A stretch of 50,283 nucleotides of DNA from positions 1 through 50,283 of the forward strand of contig NZ_SMKX01000053.1 of NCBI RefSeq assembly GCF_004349055.1, given 5' to 3'. The notes beneath the pieces are model-generated. The model made no database searches. It had not been told where the DNA came from and saw only the letters and a program-made list of their open reading frames with translations. The DNA is from Kribbella antibiotica (GTDB lineage Bacteria > Actinomycetota > Actinomycetes > Propionibacteriales > Kribbellaceae). Below are positions 14,976 through 22,328 of this stretch, piece by piece. The translations under genes and the position numbers were made by a program. Position 1 is the first letter of the stretch. Each line of letters starts with the position of its first letter.

Positions 14976-16442
14976 ATGCCTGATCGGCTGTCATCGCTGG
15001 ATCTCACCTTTCTCCATGCCGAGTCACCGGCCACCCCGATGCATGTCGGCACCGTCGACATCTTCGAGCCGCCGGTGCACGGTGACGACGAGTTCGACTA
15101 CGAGAGCCTGGTCGCGCTGATCCGCGACCGGATCGCCTTCGTGCCGCGGTATCGGCAACGGGTGCAGCAAGTGCCCGGGCGGTTCGCCGGGCCGGTCTGG
15201 GTGGACGACGAAGAGTTCGACATCACCTTCCACGTCCGGCGCTCGGCGCTGCCCCGGCCGGGCACGCATGCCCAGCTGCTGGAGCTCGTCGCCCGGATCA
15301 TGTCGCGCCGGCTGGATCGCGCCCGCCCGCTCTGGGAGATGTATCTGGTCGAGGGTCTGCAGGGCGACCGGTTCGCGATCATCTCCAAGTCGCACCAGGC
15401 GCTTGTCGACGGCAACAGCACGGTCGACATCGGCCAGGTCGTGCTCGACGCGACTGCGGAGCCGAAGGAGACCCCGACCGATACCTGGCAGCCTGAGCAC
15501 CCGCCGTCCGCTCTGGAGCTGCTGGCCGGGGTGTTCGCGGATGCCGCCAAGCACCCGACCGCGGCCCTGGAGCTGGCTCGGGCCGAGATCGCCAGTCTGA
15601 CCGGTTCGACCTCGGTCCGGGAGGTCCTCGGTGGCGTGGTCGGCTCGCTGGCCGCGCGTCAGCACGCTCAGGAGAGCTCGCTGCATGTGAAGACCTCCGG
15701 CCAGCGCCGGTTCACCACGGTCGAGACCAACCTCGAGGACTACCGGACCGTCCGCGCCATGCACGGCGGCACGGTCAACGATGTCGTCCTCGCGGTGGTA
15801 GCAGGCGCCGTACGGGCCTGGATGATGACGCGGGGCGAAGGTGTCGGCCCGACGCGGCATGTGCGTGCGGTGGTCCCGGTGAGTATTCGCGACGACGATG
15901 ACGAGGAGCCGACCTCGCTTGGCTCCCGCGTGATCGCCTCCGCGGTGACGCTCCCGGTGGGGGAGAACTCGCCGGTCATGCGGCTGCACCAGATCTCGTA
16001 TCAGACCAAGGTTCACAAGGACACCGGTCGCGCAGTCAGCGCCCGCTCGCTGGTCGGCATCGCGGGTTTCGCGCCGACCACGCTGCACGCGCTCGCCGCC
16101 CGGGTGGCCACGGCCACGGTCCGTCCGATCGACGATGTCGTGATCACGAATGTGCCCGGCCCGCAGTTCCCCCTGTATGCACAGGGCGCTCCGATGCTGG
16201 CGTCGTACCCGGTGGTGCCGTTGATGCCCGGGCAGGGCCTGTCCGTGGGCGTCACGTCGTACGACGGCAAGGTGTTCTACGGGCTGAACGCGGATCGCAC
16301 CGCGATGCCCGATCTGGCTGTTTTCGCCCAATGTGTGACCGATGCCCTCGACGAACTGGTCGACACCACCAAGGGCAGCCACAACCGGGCTTCGCGGGGC
16401 CGCAAAAAGCCCCGCAGCACCACTAAGAAGGCAGGTTCATGA
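14976..16442 (+). CDS. WS/DGAT family O-acyltransferase with variant active-site motif
   Basis: 488 residues, the normal size for bacterial wax ester synthase/diacylglycerol acyltransferases that make triacylglycerol or wax esters. It begins DRLSSLDLTFLHAESPATPMHVG, as in the family. The usual HHxxxDG reads SHQALVDG (139-146): the catalytic His (H140) and Asp-Gly are kept but the first His is Ser. NDVVLAVVAGAVR and a NVPGP motif follow. The C-terminal 20 residues are Lys/Arg-rich. The start at 14976 has AGAGGAAAGG upstream, and TAGGGT at 14931-14936 is a possible -10. First gene of a unit with DUF6912 and Ku. The stop overlaps the next start (ATGA). Confidence 0.9.
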   Translation: MPDRLSSLDLTFLHAESPATPMHVGTVDIFEPPVHGDDEFDYESLVALIRDRIAFVPRYRQRVQQVPGRFAGPVWVDDEEFDITFHVRRSALPRPGTHAQLLELVARIMSRRLDRARPLWEMYLVEGLQGDRFAIISKSHQALVDGNSTVDIGQVVLDATAEPKETPTDTWQPEHPPSALELLAGVFADAAKHPTAALELARAEIASLTGSTSVREVLGGVVGSLAARQHAQESSLHVKTSGQRRFTTVETNLEDYRTVRAMHGGTVNDVVLAVVAGAVRAWMMTRGEGVGPTRHVRAVVPVSIRDDDDEEPTSLGSRVIASAVTLPVGENSPVMRLHQISYQTKVHKDTGRAVSARSLVGIAGFAPTTLHALAARVATATVRPIDDVVITNVPGPQFPLYAQGAPMLASYPVVPLMPGQGLSVGVTSYDGKVFYGLNADRTAMPDLAVFAQCVTDALDELVDTTKGSHNRASRGRKKPRSTTKKAGS

Positions 16443-16972
16443 GGATCTACATCCCATCCACGCTGCGGCTGCTCGATGACGCCTGCCACGCCGCTGAGTT
16501 CGGCCCGCAGCCGCTCACTGTGTACGCCGTCACCCCGGCGCTGCGCGAGTGGTACGCCGAAGCCGAGGACGAGGATCTCGAGTACGCCGCGATGACCCAG
16601 GCCGCCCGCGCCTCGGTCGGCCTACTCGCAGACGACCCCGGTACGCCGCGCCGCCGGGTGGTGGTGTCCGCCGAGGTGAGCGCGATTCCGCCGGCCGACG
16701 GTGCCGCCGAGCTCGGTGACGCCCGCCTGGAGCTGCACGTAGTCGTGCCGTGGCGCGCTGTGGCGGCCGTCCATCTTGATGCCGCTGACGCTGACGCTGC
16801 CGGAACGGTCGGAAAAGCCGCAGAATTGTGGCCAGCTGCGCAGAACGGTGACGACGACGCCCTCTTCGCCCTCGACTCGTGCGAGGCTGAAGATCTGATG
16901 TGGTACGCAACCCAGGAGATCCCGGATCTCCTCGCCGCGGAGGGACCCCGCGGCGGACTTTTAGGGAGCTGA
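16439..16972 (+). CDS. DUF6912 family protein
   Basis: 177 residues starting MRIYIPSTLRLLDDA, which fits a small actinobacterial family I know as DUF6912; function unknown. It has an acidic, helix-rich first half (REWYAEAEDEDLEYAAMTQAARAS) and alternating strands after it (RRVVVSAEV, LELHVVVPWRAVAAVHLD), ending with an acidic helix (CEAEDLMWYATQEIPDLLA). No signal peptide or membrane span. It starts inside the stop of the WS/DGAT gene (ATGA) and ends five bases before Ku, so it is translated with both. Confidence 0.8.
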   Translation: MRIYIPSTLRLLDDACHAAEFGPQPLTVYAVTPALREWYAEAEDEDLEYAAMTQAARASVGLLADDPGTPRRRVVVSAEVSAIPPADGAAELGDARLELHVVVPWRAVAAVHLDAADADAAGTVGKAAELWPAAQNGDDDALFALDSCEAEDLMWYATQEIPDLLAAEGPRGGLLGS

Positions 16973-16976
16973 TGAC

Positions 16977-17900
16977 ATGCAGGCGATCTGGAAGGGTGCC
17001 ATCTCGTTCGGGATGGTGACGATCCCGATCAAGGTGTTCTCGGCGACCGAGGAGAAGGACATCTCGTTCCGTCAGGTGCACGTCGCCGACGGCGGCCGGA
17101 TCCGCTACAAGCGGATCTGCTCGATCGACGGCGAAGAGGTGCCGTACTCCGACATCGGCAAGGGCTACGAGATGCCCGACGGCCGGATGATCGTCCTCGA
17201 ACCGGACGACTTCGCCGACCTGCCGCTGACCAGCAAGAAGGTCATCGACGTCCTGGAGTTCGTCCCCGCCGACCAGGTGGACCCGCTCTACCTCGGCAAG
17301 TCCTACTATCTGGCCGCCGACGGCGGCCCCGGCGCCAAGCCCTACGTCTTGCTCCGCGACGCCCTCGAAGGCTCCGAGCTCTACGCCCTCGTGAAGGTAG
17401 CCCTCCGCTCCCGCGAAAGCCTCGGCCTGCTCCGCACCGTCGACAACATCCTGATCCTCCAGGTCATGCTCTGGCCCGACGAGATCCGCGACGCCGCCTT
17501 CGCCGCCCCACCCGAAGACGTCGAGATCCGCTCCCAGGAAAAGGCCATGGCCTCCTCCTACATCGACACCCTCCGCGGCGAGTTCAACCCCGACCAGTAC
17601 CACGACGAATACCGCACCGCCCTCGAGCAGGTTGTCGAAGCCAAGGCCGCCGGCGTCCCGCTTCCCGCCGAGTCCGACGAGGAAGAGACCGAAGGCGCCG
17701 AGGTCGTAGACCTGGTAGCCGCCCTCCGCGCCTCCGTAGAAGCCGCCAAGGCCCGCCGAGCCGCCGCAGGCGAAGCCCCAGCCAAGAAGGCCCCGGCCAA
17801 GAAGACCGCCGAAGCCAAATCCCCAGCCAAGAAGACCGCCGCCAAAAAGGCAGCAGCCAAGAAAGCCGAACCCAAAAAGGCCACCAAGAAGTCCGCCTGA
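16977..17900 (+). CDS. ku: Ku protein (non-homologous end joining)
   Basis: 307-residue bacterial Ku. It binds broken DNA ends as a homodimer and recruits LigD. The core (about 1-250) has the hallmark start MQAIWKGAISFGMVTIPIKVFSAT, FRQVH, RIRYKRIC and LVDNILILQ-like strands. The C terminus (about 258-307) is a low-complexity Lys/Ala/Pro tail (AKKAPAKK, KSPAKKTAAKK), which in other actinobacteria binds DNA. The ATG at 16977 follows GGGAG. No ligD is in the window, so the partner ligase must lie elsewhere. It is the third gene of a tight unit headed by an acyltransferase. Confidence 0.95.
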   Translation: MQAIWKGAISFGMVTIPIKVFSATEEKDISFRQVHVADGGRIRYKRICSIDGEEVPYSDIGKGYEMPDGRMIVLEPDDFADLPLTSKKVIDVLEFVPADQVDPLYLGKSYYLAADGGPGAKPYVLLRDALEGSELYALVKVALRSRESLGLLRTVDNILILQVMLWPDEIRDAAFAAPPEDVEIRSQEKAMASSYIDTLRGEFNPDQYHDEYRTALEQVVEAKAAGVPLPAESDEEETEGAEVVDLVAALRASVEAAKARRAAAGEAPAKKAPAKKTAEAKSPAKKTAAKKAAAKKAEPKKATKKSA

Positions 17901-17919
17901 GCAGCGTGGGGGTATCACC

Positions 17920-18372
17920 ATGACCGAACGCACCGAGGTCCCCAAGGACCTCGCCGACATCCCCGTGGACCCGGCGCATCCGCTGGTGGTGCCGGGAGCG
18001 TTTCTGCTCGAACTGTTGCCGATGCCGGTTGCGGATGTCGACCGAGCCAAGGCCTTCTACGCCGACAAACTCGGCTGGACCTGCGACGTCGACATCAGCC
18101 CCACCGACGGCGTACGGATCGCGCAGTTCACTCCGCCCGGCTCGTACTGCTCGATCTTGCTCTCCACCGGTCTCCCGCAGGTCGACATGCCGGTCGGCTC
18201 CCAGCGCGGCCTGCACCTGGTCGTCAAAGACCTCGAAGCAGCACGGCAACAACTCGTCGACCGTGGCGTCGAGGTCAGCGAGATCGAGGACCTGGGCGGC
18301 GTCTACTACGCCTGGTTCGCCGACCCGGACGGCAACACCTGGGCCCTCCAGCACATGCCCTGGCGGGCTTAG
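17920..18372 (+). CDS. VOC (glyoxalase/bleomycin resistance fold) protein
   Basis: 150 residues with one vicinal-oxygen-chelate domain (about 28-147): LELLPMPVADVDRAKAFYADKLGW, VRIAQFTPPGSYCSILL, GLHLVVKDLEAARQQLVDRGVEV and WFADPDGNTWALQ. Such proteins are metal-dependent isomerases, dioxygenases or drug binders; the substrate cannot be assigned. The metal ligands look incomplete (H72-like in LHLVV and the C-terminal region). The ATG at 17920 has GGGGGT upstream, 19 bases after Ku. The stop overlaps the convergent YfhO stop by a few bases. Confidence 0.9.
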   Translation: MTERTEVPKDLADIPVDPAHPLVVPGAFLLELLPMPVADVDRAKAFYADKLGWTCDVDISPTDGVRIAQFTPPGSYCSILLSTGLPQVDMPVGSQRGLHLVVKDLEAARQQLVDRGVEVSEIEDLGGVYYAWFADPDGNTWALQHMPWRA

Positions 18373-20927
18373 GGCTGGGAGGGGGTTGGGGGTGCACTGC
18401 GGCGGCGCTCAAGGAGCTTCAGGGCGGCGACCAGAGCCAGGAGCCCCGCCAAGGCGGCGGCTCCGGCTAGGAGGCCAAGCCGCAGGCCAGCTGGGCGGTA
18501 GACGCATGCAACGCCGGTCGCCTGATCGCTGACCGGCACGGCCATCAAGCCCGCCACCTGGGTTGGTTTGCGGGCCGCCTGACCATCGACCTGACACTGC
18601 CAGCCCGGTGACAGGACCGTTCCCATCACTACCCGGCCCTGTGTGCCAGGCGTCAGCTTGACGTCGATGTTGTGGCCACCGACGCGGACCTCGGCCGGTT
18701 GGCTCTGCCCGAGCCGGGAGACGGCGAGCTCGAGTTTGCTGCGGTCGAGACAGCCGATGGCTCCGACCGGCAACTGAGTCGAGACCGCCGTCCGGAGTCG
18801 TACGCCGAAGGCACCGTTCGCGTCGGGTGAGCCGACCGGAAGCAGCGCGCCGCCGCTGTAGATCCCCGGCCGCTTCGCCATCGGCGGCAGGATCGGCGTC
18901 CACCGCCCGTCCAGCAGCGCTTCACCGGCGAACTCGCGGCCGGACAGATAGAGCTGGGATCCAGGTTGGCAGCGCCCGGAGAGCCGGAACTCCGCTGGGG
19001 TCGGCGCTGCCGCAGGCAACTTGATCGTTAGCAGGCGAGGGCGCCGGTTGCTGATCGCGAGCTGGGATCCGGCGGCGGGCAGGACCGTCAGCTTCGGGAT
19101 CGCGTAGACGTCGCCACCGAGTGCGGTCTCCTGCAATCCGAACGGCCCGGGATCGGCCGAGATCCAGGGCTTGCCCGGTCGGACCGTGACGAATGGCGAC
19201 ACCGAGCTCCGCACCAACTGCAGTCCACCCTGGTCGTCGCTCCGGACGCGTGCACCGACCGAGAAGATCGCATCGATCACGGGGTTGGCCGGATCGATGA
19301 CAGCCCGTCCGAACGCCCAGTACCCGAAGCCGAGGTTGATCAGCTCTTCCGACAGCTCGTCCGGGATCGTCGAACTGTAGTACTCCGGGCCCTCGCCGCC
19401 GATCAGCATCGGATCGTTCACGGTGCTGACTGCACCCGCCGACACCCGCTGCCGCGGCCAGTCTTGCGCTGACTGCACCAGTGCTCGAGCCTGTTCCTGA
19501 CGCGCACCCCAGGCCGGCGTGACGGTGTACTTCTCCGCCCGTGCCTTGTCGATCGCGTACGTCGAAGCAGCCCCCTCGCCGAGGACCGCCACCACGAGCA
19601 CGGCTGCGGCCACTCGAACGACCAGGAGCGACGGTCGCCAACGCCAAGCCGCCCAGACCAGAACTGCCACGATCAGCATGACCGGCACGACGACCTGCGT
19701 GACTGGAGTCGTCGACCACGCGCCGAAGGCGGCGCCATACAGGGCACCAACGAGCACCACCGGTACGGCGATCGCCAGGACGTTCCGCAATCCGGCGGCC
19801 AGCGACAGCCAGCCGATGGTCACTAGCATCCCGGCGACGATGAACGCCTGCCGGAACGGGTTTCCGTTCGGCGAGTCGAAGCCGTGCCAGATCTCGTGCG
19901 TGATGCGGACCTGCATGCTGACGAGCGTCAGCATGACGACGACCGACCAGACGATCCGCTCGCGTCGAGCGATCCGCCGGTTGAACGGAAAGCTGAGCGC
20001 GGCGAGCAGCAGTACTGTCCCGATCGCGAGTCCTGGCGTCCGCCCGACGCCTTCGGACGCGGGCAGCAGCCGGCCCAGGAACGACAGCCAGCCGATCGGG
20101 TGGAAGGTCTCGTCCGGGCTCGGCCGGGCGTACCCAACGGACTTGAAGGTTGGCACCAGCAGCGGTGCGGACAAGCCGATTCCGACGACGACCACCACCA
20201 GGCAGCGCACGGAACCGGTGAACCGATGCCGCCACGAGCCGCCGTCGGGATCTGACAGCACGCGGGCGATCAGGACCAATGCGGCACCTAGCGTGGCCAT
20301 ATAGACCGTGTAGAAGTGCGAGTACCAGAACAGGGCGATCACGAACGGCGCCACCAGCAGCGGCATGACGGTGCGCCTCTGCCGGACCCACTCGCAGAGC
20401 AGGCAGATCAGCGGGAACGCGATCAGTCCGTAGAGCCAGCCCGTCATGTAGCCGCCGTCGTCGAGTGCCCAGCCGCAGGTGGCGTACGAGACGCCGGCCA
20501 GCGCGGCTAGCCAGCTCGGCGCGCTCGGGCGCAGCATCCGCAGGTAGGCCGTCATCGCGGCGGCCGCGGCTGCAATCGCCGCGAGCATGATCACGTAGAG
20601 CGCGAGGTCGATCTTGTTCCGCGGGAACAACAGGACGATCCAGGACAGCGCAGCCCCGTTGTACGCCATGAAGTCGCCGAGGTATGGGACGCCGTACCCG
20701 CTGGACCAATTGAAGAGGAAGTCGCCCGGCGCGGCCCCGGTGAGCAGGTCGCGCAGATGGGCATGCATCGGGATGAACTGATGGCCCAGGTCGAGAATGT
20801 TGCGACCGTGCGAACCGAACGGGTAGGTGCCACGGAGCACGCCTCCGAGGATCACCGCAGCCACCGCAGCCACCGCGGCCAGTGCGGCCCCCGGCACCGC
20901 CATCCGCCCTCGAACTACCACTCTCAC
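18369..20927 (-). CDS. YfhO family multi-pass membrane protein
   Basis: About 852 residues. The N-terminal half has 12 or more membrane helices; the C-terminal third is a large extracytoplasmic beta domain ended by a last helix (LRLGLLAGAAALAGLLALVAALKLL) and a basic tail. This, with the NWSSGYGVPYLGDF loop after TM1, fits YfhO proteins, GT-C-like enzymes linked to glycosylation of envelope polymers. GTG 20927 (VRVVVRG) is chosen; 20903 (ATG) is the other option. The frame is open to 22106, but that part overlaps the next gene and does not look like protein. A neighbouring mannosyltransferase suggests joint envelope glycan work. Confidence 0.82.
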   Translation of the reverse strand: MRVVVRGRMAVPGAALAAVAAVAAVILGGVLRGTYPFGSHGRNILDLGHQFIPMHAHLRDLLTGAAPGDFLFNWSSGYGVPYLGDFMAYNGAALSWIVLLFPRNKIDLALYVIMLAAIAAAAAAMTAYLRMLRPSAPSWLAALAGVSYATCGWALDDGGYMTGWLYGLIAFPLICLLCEWVRQRRTVMPLLVAPFVIALFWYSHFYTVYMATLGAALVLIARVLSDPDGGSWRHRFTGSVRCLVVVVVGIGLSAPLLVPTFKSVGYARPSPDETFHPIGWLSFLGRLLPASEGVGRTPGLAIGTVLLLAALSFPFNRRIARRERIVWSVVVMLTLVSMQVRITHEIWHGFDSPNGNPFRQAFIVAGMLVTIGWLSLAAGLRNVLAIAVPVVLVGALYGAAFGAWSTTPVTQVVVPVMLIVAVLVWAAWRWRPSLLVVRVAAAVLVVAVLGEGAASTYAIDKARAEKYTVTPAWGARQEQARALVQSAQDWPRQRVSAGAVSTVNDPMLIGGEGPEYYSSTIPDELSEELINLGFGYWAFGRAVIDPANPVIDAIFSVGARVRSDDQGGLQLVRSSVSPFVTVRPGKPWISADPGPFGLQETALGGDVYAIPKLTVLPAAGSQLAISNRRPRLLTIKLPAAAPTPAEFRLSGRCQPGSQLYLSGREFAGEALLDGRWTPILPPMAKRPGIYSGGALLPVGSPDANGAFGVRLRTAVSTQLPVGAIGCLDRSKLELAVSRLGQSQPAEVRVGGHNIDVKLTPGTQGRVVMGTVLSPGWQCQVDGQAARKPTQVAGLMAVPVSDQATGVACVYRPAGLRLGLLAGAAALAGLLALVAALKLLERRRSAPPTPSQP

Positions 20928-21016
20928 ACCAACCCTCTGCTCGTTCCGCGGTCCGACCGTACCGGAGTTCGGCAGCCGGTGAGCGCTCCAACACATGCCC
21001 TGGCTCGCCTGTGCCG

Positions 21017-22144
21017 CTACGGGGAGAGCGTCCAGATGAAGGCCAGGTAGCCCGCGAAGGTCACTGAGGTGGCAGCAAGGAACGTGAAGATCAGCGCGGC
21101 CTTGGTGGTCTGCGTTCGGGCCAGGGCTCGGGCGGCGGGGAGTAACAGCAGGAAGGCCGGGAGGATGAGGCGGCCCTTGGCGTTGTAGTAGTTCGAGGCG
21201 CCGATCGAGGAGATCAAGATGAGGGCGCAGTAGAGCAACAACGGCCAGGGGAGGCGGTCGACCGCGTTCAGGGCCAGCAATAGGATCGCGGCGACCAGGA
21301 CGAAGGTGACAACCGTGAAGTCCAGGGCCGACGCGGTGGTGAGGGCCTTCTTGGCAACTCGGTACGCCGAGGTGCCGTAGTCGAAGGACGATCGCCAGAT
21401 GGTCTTCTGGATATGGAACCAGCCGTCGATGCGACCGGTCTGGTTGCCGACCCAGAGGATGTAGCCCAGCCACCCCAGGGGAGCGGTCACCCCGGCGATC
21501 CACGGTCGCCACCCGTCCTGGCGACGGACAACCGCTATCAGCGCAACCAGCCCGACCACTCCCACCAATGCGATCGCGGATGGCCGTGTCAGACCCGCCA
21601 GTGCGGTCAGCACGCCCGCAGCGACCCAGTTGCGGCGCAGCATTGCCAGTAAGGCAAAGGCGCTCAGTGCCGTGAAGAGCGATTCGGTGTACGCCATCGA
21701 CTCGACCAACGCGTGCGGTACAACGCCCCACAGCCCCGCAAGCAAGATCCCAGTACGCCGGTCCGCCAAGTGGTTGCCGACGGCAAAAATCCCCCAGGCC
21801 GCGACCAGCGAGGCCGCCACACTGATCAGAATCGCGTTCTGGGCGGTGGAGAACGGAGATACCCAGCCGACCCCCCGCACCAGCATCGGATAGAGGGGAA
21901 AGAGTGCCATTTCCTTCCCGCCCGCCACGGCGTCGTATCCCTGGTCGGCGATCAGCACATAATGTGTGCCGTCGAAGTCGCCAAGCACCTTGCCGAGGCT
22001 TTCCGGCGTGCTCCTGCTCCAGATGGCCAGTACGACGAATGTCAGCACGCGGGTGGCGGCGTACAGGGCAACGGCCGGCCAGGCAAACCGGGCTGCGACC
22101 GCCCACGTGCGACCGTTCGGCGCCGACGCGGCGTGTGCATGCAT
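21017..22144 (-). CDS. PIG-V-like mannosyltransferase membrane protein
   Basis: 375-residue multi-pass GT-C type membrane protein related to the PIG-V/GPI-mannosyltransferase-2 family. After TM1 the first outer loop has GDFDGTHYVLIADQGYD, matching the D-x-x-Y-x-x-IA-x-x-GY motif with its likely catalytic Asp. LFPLYPMLVRG and YTESLFTALSAFALL are also typical. The ATG at 22144 has GAGGAAGG nine bases upstream; the longer frame to 22252 is rejected. It uses a lipid-linked mannose in known relatives. Same strand as YfhO, about 90 bases upstream of it, and after the tachylectin gene. Confidence 0.85.
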   Translation of the reverse strand: MHAHAASAPNGRTWAVAARFAWPAVALYAATRVLTFVVLAIWSRSTPESLGKVLGDFDGTHYVLIADQGYDAVAGGKEMALFPLYPMLVRGVGWVSPFSTAQNAILISVAASLVAAWGIFAVGNHLADRRTGILLAGLWGVVPHALVESMAYTESLFTALSAFALLAMLRRNWVAAGVLTALAGLTRPSAIALVGVVGLVALIAVVRRQDGWRPWIAGVTAPLGWLGYILWVGNQTGRIDGWFHIQKTIWRSSFDYGTSAYRVAKKALTTASALDFTVVTFVLVAAILLLALNAVDRLPWPLLLYCALILISSIGASNYYNAKGRLILPAFLLLLPAARALARTQTTKAALIFTFLAATSVTFAGYLAFIWTLSP

Positions 22145-22234
22145 GTCCGGTTGCCTTCCTCGAGTGCCGCGACCGCTCGCGGACGCCGGGAGCCTATCGG
22201 ACGGGCCTGCAGGGCGTGGCGCGCGTCGGCTGCC

Positions 22235-22267
22235 GCGCACCCCTCGCTGCAACAGCGAGGGGCGCGT
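22235..22267 (-). terminator. Strong hairpin after the lectin gene
   Basis: A perfect 10-bp stem (CCCCTCGCTG / CAGCGAGGGG) with a three-base CAA loop at 22240-22262, extended by further G-C pairs after one mismatch. It lies 62 bases past the stop of the lectin gene and 96 bases before the next start. No T-tract follows, which is common in actinobacterial terminators. Confidence 0.75.
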
Positions 22268-22328
22268 CGTCTTCGGCCCGCATCCAGAATTGATCAGAGC
22301 CAGTACGACGATGCCGGGCTGGCGAACG

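Noticed and set aside
14800..14994. Longer start for the cupredoxin-like lipoprotein
   Set aside because: It would put about 65 residues before the lipobox signal peptide.
20928..22106. N-terminal extension of the YfhO frame
   Set aside because: It overlaps the PIG-V-like gene on the same strand in another frame and is not protein-like; membrane topology begins at 20927.
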